A stretch of 64,000 nucleotides of DNA, from positions 434,001 through 498,000 of the forward strand of contig NZ_BLAJ01000004.1 in the NCBI RefSeq assembly GCF_009176305.1, read 5' to 3'. The notes below the pieces were generated by a model. That model was not told the origin of the DNA and ran no database searches. It saw only the letters and a program-made list of their open reading frames with translations. Source of the DNA: Martinezella dioscoreae (GTDB lineage Bacteria > Pseudomonadota > Alphaproteobacteria > Rhizobiales > Rhizobiaceae). The position numbers and the translations under genes are program-made. Below, piece by piece: positions 8,495 through 17,762 of this stretch; the first letter of the stretch is position 1, and each line of letters opens with the position of its first letter.

Positions 8495-9309
8495 GCGATC
8501 TCTCCGCTGCTCTGGCGATAGGCGGTCATCACCTCGTCGCGCAGCGCCTGCCAGATATCACGATGAAGCTGGTTGAAAACGGGATCGTGCCGGATCTCGC
8601 CGATTTCGCGAGGCCGTTCCAGCGGCACCTTGAAGTCACCGATAATGCGGGACTTCGGACCGGCGGACATGATGACGACACGGTCGGCAAGGGCGATCGC
8701 CTCATCGAGATCGTGCGTGACGAACATCACGGCTTTGCGGTCCTCGGACCAGAGTTTTAGCAGGAGGTCGCCCATGATCAGGCGGGTCTGCGCATCGAGC
8801 GGACCGAATGGTTCGTCCATCAGGAGCAGTTTGGGATTGCGGATGAGCACCTGGGCAAGACCGACCCGCTTGCGTTGGCCGCCCGAGAGCATGCGCGGGA
8901 AACGATCGGCAAATGTGGCAAGGCCGACGCGTCCCAACCAATCCCGCGCAATCCTTCTTGCCTCGGCAGTATCCGTTCCCGTGATCTCTAGTCCGATCGC
9001 AACATTCTCGAGAACCGTTTTCCATGGCATCAGCGAATCCTGCTGGAAGAGATAGCCTGCCTGGCGGTTGATGGATTTCAGGGGCTGGCCGAAGACTTCG
9101 ACCGTCCCTGACGCGGGCGTCAAAAGCCCCGCCGTCGCATTGAGAAGTGTGGATTTGCCGCAGCCCGTCGGGCCGACAATAGCCACGAACTCATGCGCCT
9201 CAACATTCAGATTGGTCGCCGCTACGGCGTCGAACCGTGTCTTGCCGGCCATTTCAAAGGAAATCGCCACCTGTTTCAGGCTGACCGCCCTCACAGCCTC
9301 CATCGTCAT
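8491..9309 (-). CDS. ABC transporter ATPase, SsuB/TauB type
   Basis: A 272-residue nucleotide-binding subunit. Walker A is GPTGCGKST (near residue 47), the Q-loop is YLFQQDSLMPWKTVLENVAI, the signature is LSGGQRKRVGLAQ, Walker B is LLLMDEPFG and the H-loop is VTHDLDEA. Length and motifs match the sulfonate/nitrate/taurine importer class. It is the first gene of the operon on the minus strand. No regulator lies next to it, so the signal that controls this importer is not visible. Confidence 0.88.
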   Translation of the reverse strand: MTMEAVRAVSLKQVAISFEMAGKTRFDAVAATNLNVEAHEFVAIVGPTGCGKSTLLNATAGLLTPASGTVEVFGQPLKSINRQAGYLFQQDSLMPWKTVLENVAIGLEITGTDTAEARRIARDWLGRVGLATFADRFPRMLSGGQRKRVGLAQVLIRNPKLLLMDEPFGPLDAQTRLIMGDLLLKLWSEDRKAVMFVTHDLDEAIALADRVVIMSAGPKSRIIGDFKVPLERPREIGEIRHDPVFNQLHRDIWQALRDEVMTAYRQSSGEIA

Positions 9310-9449
9310 GCCCTGCTTTCCTCCCCGATATCCGTCTACCTCCGGCGGGCATCAGGCATCGTCATGTTCAGCCAACAGATCAAAGCAAGCGCGACCAGTC
9401 AATATGCGGATTGGCTGAGCTATCGTTCTGCTACAGGGAAAGGATGCGA

Positions 9450-9476
9450 AAGCCCCGGCAGATGCTGTCGGGGCTT
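9450..9476. terminator. Rho-independent-like hairpin after the PfpI gene
   Basis: AAGCCCCGGCAG (9450-9461) and CTGTCGGGGCTT (9465-9476) form a 12-bp stem with one mismatch and a 3-base loop. It lies 26 bp downstream of the PfpI stop on the minus strand. On that strand the stem is followed by TTTC, so the T-run is short. It separates the PfpI gene from the importer operon. Confidence 0.7.
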
Positions 9477-9501
9477 GGCAAGTTCCGCAGGGATCGGGTG
9501 G

Positions 9502-10062
9502 TCAGGCTGCGCGCCGGTGGTGCCGGCCCTCCTGAACCTCCTCGACGATCTTGTCTACGAAGGCGGGAAGATCGTCGGGCGACCTAGATGTGATGATGCC
9601 TTCATCAGTCACGACCTTTTCGTCCTTCCAGGTTGCGCCGGCATTTTTGACGTCCGTCTTGATGGACCAGTAGGAGGTTGCCTGGCGCCCACGCAACGCG
9701 TCGGCTTCAGCGAGCAGCCAGGGCGCGTGGCATATGGCGGCGACCACCTTGCCGGAATTCAGGAAATCACGGACGACCCGCATGGCATCGCCATCCATGC
9801 GCAGCTTGTCGGGATTGATCTGGCCACCCGGCAGCACCAGCGCATCGAACTGGTTCACGTCGACATCCTTAGCGATGATATCGACCTCAACGCTGTCGCC
9901 CCAATCGGTCTTGTCCCAGCTCTTGATGCTGTCCTTCTTGATGGAGGCAACCTTGACATCGGCGCCACGCTTCCTGAGTTCGTCGAGGGGAACGCGAAGT
10001 TCTGAACGTTCGTAGCCGTCGGTCGCCAGAATGAGGATATGTGCGGAATTGATGGAAGGCAT
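9502..10062 (-). CDS. DJ-1/PfpI family stress protein
   Basis: A 186-residue class I glutamine amidotransferase-like protein of the PfpI/YhbO subfamily, tied to protein/DNA deglycation or general stress resistance. It has the nucleophile elbow AAICHAPW with Cys111-His112, an acidic residue Glu18 in DGYERSEL, and the motif DALVLPGGQINPDKLR (73-88). It is transcribed alone from 10062 and ends at the hairpin at 9450-9476. The substrate is unknown; both protease and deglycase activities have been reported for the family. Confidence 0.88.
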   Translation of the reverse strand: MPSINSAHILILATDGYERSELRVPLDELRKRGADVKVASIKKDSIKSWDKTDWGDSVEVDIIAKDVDVNQFDALVLPGGQINPDKLRMDGDAMRVVRDFLNSGKVVAAICHAPWLLAEADALRGRQATSYWSIKTDVKNAGATWKDEKVVTDEGIITSRSPDDLPAFVDKIVEEVQEGRHHRRAA

Positions 10063-10195
10063 GATCTATCCTTTCGCTGTATCGTTGATCGGAACGCCCG
10101 TTTCCAAACCCCAGCCGCAGGCAATCGTTCCCCGGCTTTGTGGGAACCGCAGCGCGATCCCGCGGTTATGATGGAAATCTACAGGGAGAGATCGG

Positions 10196-10693
10196 ATGGA
10201 GCAGGCAATCAAATTCGAGCAGTCCGGCTGGATCCCGAATAATCAGCGATTTCCTGTGATCGTCTATCGGCAGGTGCTCGATGGCCCCGACCGAGCTGAG
10301 AGTTTCGAACGGCTCTTTCGAACCAATGGCTGGGGCGGCCTCTGGCGAAATGGCGTCTATTCCTTTCACCATTTTCATTCCACGGCGCACGAAATATTGG
10401 GCGTTGCGGCAGGTCGGGCCCGGCTGATGATCGGCGGACCCAGCGGCAAGGAAATCACGGTCGAGGCCGGCGATGCCCTGCTGCTACCGGCCGGAACCGG
10501 CCATTGCCGGCTGGAGGCGAGCGAAGACCTGCTCGTGATCGGCGGCTATCCTCCCGGTCAGGAGGCCGATCTCTGCCGGGAAATGCCCACGGCCGAGCAG
10601 CAGGCGATGATCGAAAAACTTGGCGTGCCCGCAAGGGATCCATTGAAAGGAGGGGCCGGTGGCCTCCTCTCTCTATGGCATGGCAAAGCCTAG
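10196..10693 (+). CDS. Cupin-domain protein (YjlB-like)
   Basis: A 165-residue protein with a single cupin beta-barrel. The first metal-binding motif is HFHSTAHEILGVAAGRARL (about residues 61-79), with His61, His63 and Glu68. The second is GDALLLPAGTGH with a C-terminal His. The N-terminal segment FEQSGWIPNNQRFPVIVYRQ and the tail PTAEQQAMIEKLGVPARDPL match the YjlB-like family. Function is unknown; a metal-dependent enzyme or sensor is possible. GGGAGAG lies 7 bases before ATG 10196. It converges on the methyltransferase gene with a 19-bp gap. Confidence 0.75.
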   Translation: MEQAIKFEQSGWIPNNQRFPVIVYRQVLDGPDRAESFERLFRTNGWGGLWRNGVYSFHHFHSTAHEILGVAAGRARLMIGGPSGKEITVEAGDALLLPAGTGHCRLEASEDLLVIGGYPPGQEADLCREMPTAEQQAMIEKLGVPARDPLKGGAGGLLSLWHGKA

Positions 10694-10712
10694 CGCCGGC
10701 CGAAATCGAGCA

Positions 10713-11411
10713 TTACCAGACACCCGGCAGCAATCGGAACCGCACGCGCCCGGCATAATCGGCATAACCCTCGAGTTCCGCCTGCAGCAGGGCGTCCTCC
10801 CAGCTGGTACGCAGAATCAGTACCCCGCTTGCCCAAGCGGCTGGGATTAAAGCCCACCAGGAACCGAGCGCCAGCGCCAGCCCTGCAAATACCAAGATCG
10901 CGCTGACATAGCCCGGATGGCGCACGTAGGCGTAGGGACCATTGCTGATGACATGTTGGCCGCGTTCGCGCTGGAGGCGGACACCGGGTTCAAAGAAGCG
11001 ATTGACGGCCTGCGCCCATGTGCCGAGCGCAATGCCGACCGCTAGCAGGATATAACCCAGGATCACGACGGAGGTTGGCATCACCGACCATTTCATCCTG
11101 CCGGCATCCAGGGTTCCAAGCGGTATTTCGGCGATCATACCCAGGCAGATGAGCGAGACCAGAATGAGATCCCAACGTTTGGTTCCGGCCTGGAAGCGGC
11201 TGCGTGCCCTGAAGATCATGGGGTTTACGCGTCGCATGACCAGTATCGCGATCCCGTAGATTACCAGGAGGAAAACAATAAAGACCCATCCGGGCCGCCA
11301 GTCGAGGCGACCGACAGGTAAAAAGACGAGAGCAAGCAGCGCAAGCGGCAGACCGATCGCGTAGGATATGGCCTTCGTGCGGGACATGGGTTCAGGTTCG
11401 GTAACAGTCAT
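10713..11411 (-). CDS. Isoprenylcysteine/phospholipid methyltransferase-like membrane protein
   Basis: A 232-residue integral membrane protein with about five or six hydrophobic segments. The C-terminal half carries the ICMT/PEMT signature: ISNGPYAYVRHPGYVSAI (near 157-174), then RTSWEDALLQAELEGYADYA. In this superfamily the RHPxY and EE/ED motifs bind S-adenosylmethionine and the lipid-side substrate. Bacterial members methylate unknown lipophilic acceptors. The start may be ATG 11411 or the internal ATG at 11387 (MSRTKAIS). It converges on the cupin gene. Confidence 0.8.
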   Translation of the reverse strand: MTVTEPEPMSRTKAISYAIGLPLALLALVFLPVGRLDWRPGWVFIVFLLVIYGIAILVMRRVNPMIFRARSRFQAGTKRWDLILVSLICLGMIAEIPLGTLDAGRMKWSVMPTSVVILGYILLAVGIALGTWAQAVNRFFEPGVRLQRERGQHVISNGPYAYVRHPGYVSAILVFAGLALALGSWWALIPAAWASGVLILRTSWEDALLQAELEGYADYAGRVRFRLLPGVW

Positions 11412-11570
11412 GCAGTTGCTCCTTGCAAGGCAAACTTGCCGCGCCCTTCGGTGGATTGATGCTGCTTAGATGATGGAAGCGAACGGATCGGGCGGTTCGA
11501 AGCCTTGACACGCGATGCGCCGGGTTTAGACCGGCCGAACATCATCATGCTCCTTCCCCCCGGAGATTCC

Positions 11571-12518
11571 ATGAAATTCCTGGCATCCTTTTCCGCCTTC
11601 GTCGGCAAGACTTTTTCCATATGGGTCATCCTGTTTGCCGCTCTCGGCTTTTTCCTGCCCGATTTCTTCAAGCAGTTCGCACCCTGGATCGTCGTCCTTC
11701 TCGGCATCATCATGTTCGGTATGGGGCTGACCATATCCGTTGACGATTTTCGCGAGCTGGCACGTCGTCCCCATGAAGTCGCGATCGGCGTCATCGCACA
11801 TTTTGGCATTATGCCGGCGCTGGCACTGCTTTTGACGCGGATCATTCCGATGCCGCCGGAAGTCGCAGCCGGCGTCATTCTGGTCGGCTGCTGCCCAGGC
11901 GGCACCTCGAGCAATGTCATGACCTATCTTGCCCGTGGCGACGTGGCGCTGTCGGTCGCCTGCACGAGTGTGACGACGCTCGCAGCGCCCATCGTCACGC
12001 CGTTCCTCGTCTGGATGTTCGCGAGCCAGTATCTGCCTGTCAATGCCTGGTCGATGTTCATCAGCATCGTGCAGGTCATCATCGTGCCGCTGCTGCTTGG
12101 CGTCATCGCACAAAAGGCCGTGCCCGGCCTGGTTCGCGCGGCAATCCCGGTCCTGCCTCTCGTCAGCGTCATCGGCATCGTACTGATCGTTGCGGCTGTC
12201 GTCGGTGCATCGAAGGCAGCCATCGTGCAGTCCGGCTTGCTGATCTTCGCCGTCGTCGTCCTGCACAACGGTCTCGGCTACCTGTTCGGCTATTATGCAT
12301 CGAAAGTGCTCGGGCTCAATTTCTACAAGCGCAAGGCGCTGGCGATCGAAGTTGGCATGCAGAATTCAGGCCTGGGTGCAGCGCTGGCCACAGCCTATTT
12401 CTCGCCGATCGCCGCCGTTCCGAGCGCGATCTTTTCCGTCTGGCACAATATTTCCGGTGCAACCCTGGCAAACTGGTTTTCTTCGCGCCAAGATGCGGAC
12501 GCGCCGCCGCGGCCGTGA
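11571..12518 (+). CDS. Bile acid:sodium symporter-family transporter
   Basis: A 315-residue inner-membrane carrier of the BASS family, with about nine or ten hydrophobic segments. Family motifs are VLLGIIMFGMGLTISVDDFR near the N-terminus, GVILVGCCPGGTSSNVMTYL in the core, and the late EVGMQNSGLGAALATAYF that forms the second crossover region. Bacterial members import bile acids, pantoate or other organic acids with sodium; the substrate here is not evident. ATG 11571 follows CGGAG at a good distance, and the preceding in-frame codons lack a binding site. It is a single-gene unit. Confidence 0.85.
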   Translation: MKFLASFSAFVGKTFSIWVILFAALGFFLPDFFKQFAPWIVVLLGIIMFGMGLTISVDDFRELARRPHEVAIGVIAHFGIMPALALLLTRIIPMPPEVAAGVILVGCCPGGTSSNVMTYLARGDVALSVACTSVTTLAAPIVTPFLVWMFASQYLPVNAWSMFISIVQVIIVPLLLGVIAQKAVPGLVRAAIPVLPLVSVIGIVLIVAAVVGASKAAIVQSGLLIFAVVVLHNGLGYLFGYYASKVLGLNFYKRKALAIEVGMQNSGLGAALATAYFSPIAAVPSAIFSVWHNISGATLANWFSSRQDADAPPRP

Positions 12519-12595
12519 AATCTACGGGTATGGATAGGGCGCGGCTTCAACCCGCGTCGTGCCGGCCGAAATGCTTCCCATCGCTGAATCGTCGT

Positions 12596-13213
12596 TCAGC
12601 TCATATCCGTGGCAAGGGCGCAATAGACGGCTTGATCCACGGTTCCACCAAGTCGCGTTACGGTGAGCGCAATTGGCGGCAGCCGCGATCCGGGGCCAAG
12701 ACGGATGGTCGCGCCATCGGTGCGCAGGAGGTTCAGTTGCGCCGCCAGATCGGGTTCGTCCAGCCCGTCGAAGATGCCGCGGCCGCTGATCTTCAGCGCA
12801 GCCTCCTTTGCGACCCAGAGCCGGTAGCAGACTTCCAGCGCGATCGCGCTATCGAACGTGGCAACCGCGGCCGCTTCCCTCGGCGAGAAGTGGTCGGCGG
12901 CAAAAGCGATTGGGTCGAAGCCGTCGATATCCTCGATCTCTATATCCACGCCGACAGCATTATTGGGTGCAAAGCCCGCCAGTAGCAGATCGGTGCGATG
13001 TGAAAGCGAAATACCCAGCTCGTGATAGGGCTGCCTCAGCGCCGGCCGCTCGCTCGGTCGGCGATAGATGGAAAGATCGTCCCGCTGCGTGGCTGTTCTT
13101 AAGGCTGTTTGCGCGATCTGATCACGCTCCGCTCGTCCGCCAGGCATCGGGCGGACGAGAATGGCGATCGCATCCGCGACCGCCAGGACGACCTCTAGTC
13201 GAGGGGCAGTCAT
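12596..13213 (-). CDS. 4'-phosphopantetheinyl transferase
   Basis: A 205-residue Sfp/HetI-type enzyme that transfers 4'-phosphopantetheine from coenzyme A to the serine of carrier-protein domains. The conserved stretches are present: LGISLSHRTD, then VGVDIEIED with two metal-binding acids, then the WVAKEAALKISGRG helix. ATG 13213 lies 7 bases after the synthetase stop at 13221, so the two genes are co-transcribed and the carrier Ser581 of that synthetase is the probable target. An upstream in-frame start would overlap the synthetase by 116 bases. The product ends at 12596, convergent with the BASS transporter gene. Confidence 0.88.
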   Translation of the reverse strand: MTAPRLEVVLAVADAIAILVRPMPGGRAERDQIAQTALRTATQRDDLSIYRRPSERPALRQPYHELGISLSHRTDLLLAGFAPNNAVGVDIEIEDIDGFDPIAFAADHFSPREAAAVATFDSAIALEVCYRLWVAKEAALKISGRGIFDGLDEPDLAAQLNLLRTDGATIRLGPGSRLPPIALTVTRLGGTVDQAVYCALATDMS

Positions 13214-13220
13214 CCCACGC

Positions 13221-16200
13221 TCACGCCGCGGCGGAGGGCAGGGCTTCTTTCTGAGCGACGGGAGCCGGTTCCTGCTCGGTTTGAACCGCCTGGGCAGGTG
13301 CGCCGACCCACGACGTTCCTTGCGGGATGGCCTCACCCTTCATGACCAGGGTCAGCAGTCCGATTTCAGCGAAATCGCCGACATTGGCCTCGTAAAGCAC
13401 GGTGCTGCCCGAGCCGATCGAGACGCCGTCGCCGATCGTGATGCGGCCGACCTTCATGATGCGGTCTTCATAGAGATGGGTCTGCGGGCAGGAGCCCATA
13501 TTGAGGACGGCGTGGTCGCCGATATGGGTGCAATCGAATTCGCAGATATCGGTGCTGTTGATCCATGCTCCCTGGCCGATCTTGGCGCCGAAGGGACGGA
13601 GCAGCCAGGGCAGGAACGGCGTGCCGCGCAGATAGTCGAGCAGCATCTTGCTGGCGAGACCGCCGTAGAAGACCGCGACGGCTTCGGTGCGCATGGCCCA
13701 CCATGACCACATCGGCCGGTTCATCGGCTTGTAGGTACCAATCAGCGTCCATTTGAATGCGACGGCAACGAGGTAGAGGATGCCGGAGGTTGCGAGGCCG
13801 GCGGCCATCAGCGTCCAGAAAAGGCTGCCCCAGGCACCGTTGTCGATTTCGCTGGCCAGCATGTCGGACATGGCGAGTGCCATGACGATGAGGATGGCGG
13901 TCGGCAACGACGTATGCATGGCCTCGAACAGGATGCGCACAAGGCGCATGCGGAGCGGCGGTGCATAGGTGGTGTTCGCAGCCGCCTGCAGCCTCTCGCG
14001 CGTCGGGAACTGGAAGGCGGGGCTGCCGCACCAGGTTTCGCCCGACTTGACGTGCAGGGAATCGGGCAGGCGCGTCTTGATGCCGACGAGCGAATCGCTC
14101 TCGATCACCGCACCCTGCGAGATGACGGAGGAATTGCCGAAGAAGCAGCGATCGCCTGTTTTCAGGCGCTTGAGTATCATCCAGCCATTCTGGATTTCCT
14201 CGTCGCCGAAGATGGTCTCGTCACCGATGAAGTTGTCGCGGCCCATTTCGATAAGGTCGTAGCGGCCGGCGAAGTTTGCCGAGATCTCCGTGCCCTTGCC
14301 GATCTTGGCCCCCATCAGGCGGTACCAATTGCGCATGAAGACGGTGGCGTAGAGCGAATTCAGGGTTTCCAGCATGGCCTCGGTGGTCAGGCCGACGACC
14401 CATTTGCGGAAATAGAGATTGCCGAAAATGGAATAGCGACCCGGTACGACGCGAGGCAACAGTACCCATCTGAGCGCCACGACGACAGCCATCGACACGA
14501 CGATCAGCAGGAAGGCGGCCGGCCAGGAGAGCGCGGCGATCATACCCCAGGACAAGGCCTCATCGGAGCCGGGCGCGTAGATCTGCTGTACGGCGGAGAA
14601 CAGATAGAAGGCCGGGAAGATCGGCAGCAGGCCGACGACGAGGCTAAGATTGTAGGCAACGAAATAGGCCGCGAACTGGAAGATGCGTCCGACGGTACCG
14701 AGCTCCGGATGGGCGGGCATCTCTTCGTGCTCGGCGTGCCCGGTCTGGCGGGCGGGCGAGCCATCCCAGCGCGTATGGGCTTCAACATGGGTGCCGGCGG
14801 CAATCGCCGTCAGATCGCCGATGACGGCGCCGTCATCGATCTTGACATTGTGGCCGATGACGGAGCCGTTGCCGATCTGCACGCCTTCGCCGATATCGAT
14901 CGTGCCGACATGGATCTCATTGCCGATGACTTCGACATTGGCGAGCTTGATCTTGACACCGAGGCTGGATCTCGCGCCGATGCGCACAAGGTCGATCGCG
15001 CCTTCCTCGAACTCATCGATCATCGCATCCTTGCCGACCTTGGCGCCGAGTGCGCGCATATAGACGCGGATAAGCGGCGAACCTTTCAGGAATTTCGGAG
15101 CGGTGAGCTGAACGATGCGCTGCATCAGCCAGATGCGGAAATAATAGGTGCCCCACAAGGGATAGACACCGGGCCGCGTGCGGCCGATGACAAGCCATTT
15201 GAGGGCGACGACGACCAGCTTCTCACCGAGATTGAGAGCCAGATAGACGCCGCCCAGAATGAGGATTTCATTCCAGACCGACGCGCCGTCATCGATCAGC
15301 AGGATGGAGGCGAGCAGTAGGCCGATCCATTGTAGCGTTGCGATCGCGACGATGAAGGGTAGCACCACGGCCTGAGCAAGACCGCAGAGAAAGCGCCGGC
15401 GCCAAGGAGCGGGCTCGAAATTCTTGCGCTCCTGTCCGGAAGCGCGCTCCGCGCGCTGCTCCAGGATCGCCGCGATGCCGCGCAAAGTGCGGCCGGCATA
15501 GACGTCGCGCAGGGCGATGCCCGCCAGCAGCGGGATCTTACGCACTTCGGAAACAAACCGGGCCGCCAGCATGGAATGGCCGCCGAGCTCGGTGAAGAAA
15601 TCCGCCTCGAAGCTGATGGAGCGCAGCCGAAGCGCTTCCGTGGCGGCCTTGAGTAGCTGTGCTTCCGTCCATGTGCGCGGCGGCTCTTGTGCCTGGGTCG
15701 GCTGATCGGTCACCAGCGGGATGGCGGCAAGCGTCTTGCGATCGATCTTGCCGGAAGGAAGCCGCGGCAGCGAGACATGGCTATGCCAGGCGGCGGGTAC
15801 CATGTAGGGCGGCAGCTTGGCTGTAAGCACGGCGCGCGCCTTGTCGCGATCGAAGCTGCTGCCCGTGGTAACGACGTGGGCAACCAGCATGTCCTCGCCA
15901 TCCGGCGGACGATGCACGACGACGGATGCGGCCTTCACGTCGGGAAGCTCGCCCACGACGGTTTCGATCTCGCCGAGCTCGATGCGATAGCCGCGAATCT
16001 TGACCTGGTCGTCGATGCGCCCGAGGAAATGGAGCTGCCCTTCCTCGTCCATCAGCACGGCGTCGCCGCTGCGGTAAAGCATCGGGTCGTCATGACCGGC
16101 GAAGGGATTGGCGATGAACTTCGCGGCTGTCAGCTGCGGCAGGTTTCTGTAGCCGGCAGCGACACCCGGTCCGCCGATCAGCAATTCACCGGTATCGCCA

Positions 16201-17315
16201 CGTGCCACGAGTTGCAGGTTTTCGTCGACGACATAGGCGGTCGTGTTGGCGATCGGCCCACCGATCGTGATCGGCCGGGATGGATCGAGTTCGGCGTAGG
16301 TTGCAACCACCGTCGTCTCGGTCGGGCCGTAGGTATTGATCAGGCGCCGGCCGGCTTTCGAAAAGCGGCTGACGATCGCCGGAGGGCAGGCTTCGCCGCC
16401 GACGATGATGACGCGCAGGCTTTCGACATCGCGCTCCAGCATGGTGAGCAGCGTCGGCACGGTGTCGATGACCGTGATCTTTTCTGCTTCCAGTACATCT
16501 GCGAGCCTGTCGAGTTCGGCCATAACGGCAGATGTCGCAACCTTCAATGTCGCGCCGACCAGATAGGGAACGAATATCTCCTCGAGCGAAAGATCGAAGG
16601 CGACCGAAGCCTGTTGAAGAACGACGTCCGATTCGACCATGCCGAGGACATCGTTGCCTGCCCGCAGATAGTGGCAGATATTCCGGTGCGTGATGACGAT
16701 GCCCTTCGGCTTGCCCGTGGAGCCGGAGGTGTAGATCGCATAGGCGGGATCGTCATGCGTGGCGGCACGCGGCGCGATGCCATCATTGTCTTCTGCGAGC
16801 AGTCCCTTGAGGATCAGGGTCTGGCCGTCGAATTCGGGGGCAAGGGCCGCCTTTTCATCATGGGTCAGCAGCCATTTCGCGCCGCAATCGGCGAGGCTAA
16901 CCGCCACGCGGTCGGCAGGGGCCGCTGCATCGAAGGGAATATAGGCAGCTCCGGCCTTGAGAATCGCCAAAAGTGCGACATGTAGCTCGAGGGAACGCTG
17001 GAACCACAGACCGACGAAGTCACCCGGACCAATGCCGCGACGGCTGAGCGCGCGCGCTGCCTCATCGGAGCGCCGGTCCAGTTCGGCATAGGTCATCGCC
17101 TGGTCGGTTCCGATCAGCGTGAGTGCCGTCTTGTGGGAGCTGCGGGCAACCGTTGCCTTGAAGATGTCCACCATGGTTTCATTGCGGACGAATTCAGGCC
17201 GAATGCCGCCTGAGGAAACCGAGAGGCTGGCATTTGGGGTAATCGACGAAATCTGGATAGTCATGGTAACTTCTGCGGAACGAAACTCGGCACAATCAGC
17301 GTGCCATCTGCTCAT
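13221..17315 (-). CDS. Pls/PosA-type nonribosomal peptide synthetase (A-PCP-membrane hexapeptide domain)
   Basis: A 1364-residue single-module synthetase. Residues about 50-530 form an adenylation domain: YTSGSTGKPKG (195-205), NTYGPTETT (327-335), YRSGD (414-418), GRIDDQVKIRGYRIELGEIE (432-451) and LPSGKIDRK (519-527). A carrier domain follows, with Ser581 in ELGGHSM. Residues 640-1364 alternate transmembrane segments with three left-handed beta-helix/hexapeptide blocks, the layout of the Pls/PosA C-terminal region that stands in for condensation and thioesterase domains. By alignment from memory to PheA, the pocket residues are D241, L242, E245, D284, I304, G306, T328, V336, V337 and K523. 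The acids E245 and D284 suggest a basic amino acid. The start at 17315 has GAAGGG upstream; an internal ATG at 17264 is possible. Confidence 0.85.
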   Translation of the reverse strand: MSRWHADCAEFRSAEVTMTIQISSITPNASLSVSSGGIRPEFVRNETMVDIFKATVARSSHKTALTLIGTDQAMTYAELDRRSDEAARALSRRGIGPGDFVGLWFQRSLELHVALLAILKAGAAYIPFDAAAPADRVAVSLADCGAKWLLTHDEKAALAPEFDGQTLILKGLLAEDNDGIAPRAATHDDPAYAIYTSGSTGKPKGIVITHRNICHYLRAGNDVLGMVESDVVLQQASVAFDLSLEEIFVPYLVGATLKVATSAVMAELDRLADVLEAEKITVIDTVPTLLTMLERDVESLRVIIVGGEACPPAIVSRFSKAGRRLINTYGPTETTVVATYAELDPSRPITIGGPIANTTAYVVDENLQLVARGDTGELLIGGPGVAAGYRNLPQLTAAKFIANPFAGHDDPMLYRSGDAVLMDEEGQLHFLGRIDDQVKIRGYRIELGEIETVVGELPDVKAASVVVHRPPDGEDMLVAHVVTTGSSFDRDKARAVLTAKLPPYMVPAAWHSHVSLPRLPSGKIDRKTLAAIPLVTDQPTQAQEPPRTWTEAQLLKAATEALRLRSISFEADFFTELGGHSMLAARFVSEVRKIPLLAGIALRDVYAGRTLRGIAAILEQRAERASGQERKNFEPAPWRRRFLCGLAQAVVLPFIVAIATLQWIGLLLASILLIDDGASVWNEILILGGVYLALNLGEKLVVVALKWLVIGRTRPGVYPLWGTYYFRIWLMQRIVQLTAPKFLKGSPLIRVYMRALGAKVGKDAMIDEFEEGAIDLVRIGARSSLGVKIKLANVEVIGNEIHVGTIDIGEGVQIGNGSVIGHNVKIDDGAVIGDLTAIAAGTHVEAHTRWDGSPARQTGHAEHEEMPAHPELGTVGRIFQFAAYFVAYNLSLVVGLLPIFPAFYLFSAVQQIYAPGSDEALSWGMIAALSWPAAFLLIVVSMAVVVALRWVLLPRVVPGRYSIFGNLYFRKWVVGLTTEAMLETLNSLYATVFMRNWYRLMGAKIGKGTEISANFAGRYDLIEMGRDNFIGDETIFGDEEIQNGWMILKRLKTGDRCFFGNSSVISQGAVIESDSLVGIKTRLPDSLHVKSGETWCGSPAFQFPTRERLQAAANTTYAPPLRMRLVRILFEAMHTSLPTAILIVMALAMSDMLASEIDNGAWGSLFWTLMAAGLATSGILYLVAVAFKWTLIGTYKPMNRPMWSWWAMRTEAVAVFYGGLASKMLLDYLRGTPFLPWLLRPFGAKIGQGAWINSTDICEFDCTHIGDHAVLNMGSCPQTHLYEDRIMKVGRITIGDGVSIGSGSTVLYEANVGDFAEIGLLTLVMKGEAIPQGTSWVGAPAQAVQTEQEPAPVAQKEALPSAAA

Positions 17316-17439
17316 GCTTATACACCCTTCAATTTGCAGCTCTCTTACGGGCGTTGTCAGTGAATTGTAATGTTGGGAAAGCTATGCTTGGTTCGCTGCA
17401 GGGCGAGCCCTGCGTGCCAGCTCGAAAGAAGGATTGATA

Positions 17440-17760
17440 TTGTTGCGCATATTCGGGCGAGGAGCCGGCTGGCCCCGCTGGCTGTCCGTTCTCTTGGTGG
17501 CGGTTCCGCTAAGCTTGCCAGGCATGGAGGCATTCGGTCGCATACATAACAGTGTTCTGGTCGAAGATGCCGGCAGCTTGCGGCCGCTGCGCGACATCTA
17601 TGCGGTCGTTGCGCGCGAAATGCCGGGAAAGGTGCTTCGCATCAAGCGGGTTCGCCGGGCTGGGCGTCAGGCCTATGCCGTGCGCGTGTTGAAGCCGGAT
17701 GGCAAACGTGGTGATATAGTGCTCGACGGCGCAACGCTTGCCGTGATCGAGAGACGCTGA
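17440..17760 (+). CDS. Secreted PepSY-like protein
   Basis: A 106-residue protein with an N-terminal hydrophobic signal (WLSVLLVAVPLSLPGMEAFG) and a C-terminal PepSY-like fold: LRDIYAVVAREMPGKVLRIK, then AYAVRVLKPDGKRGDIVLDG and ATLAVIERR. PepSY domains occur in periplasmic proteins beside two-component systems and are thought to inhibit proteases or modulate sensors. The likely start is a TTG at 17440, since AAGGA at 17428-17432 is well spaced. The stop is 2 bases before the response-regulator gene, so the three genes form one operon. Confidence 0.65.
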   Translation: MLRIFGRGAGWPRWLSVLLVAVPLSLPGMEAFGRIHNSVLVEDAGSLRPLRDIYAVVAREMPGKVLRIKRVRRAGRQAYAVRVLKPDGKRGDIVLDGATLAVIERR

Positions 17761-17762
17761 GA

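Noticed and set aside
13914..16985. Two long plus-strand frames (468 and 432 codons) opposite the synthetase
   Set aside because: The minus strand has a continuous synthetase with motifs across its whole length. The opposite frames are shadows.
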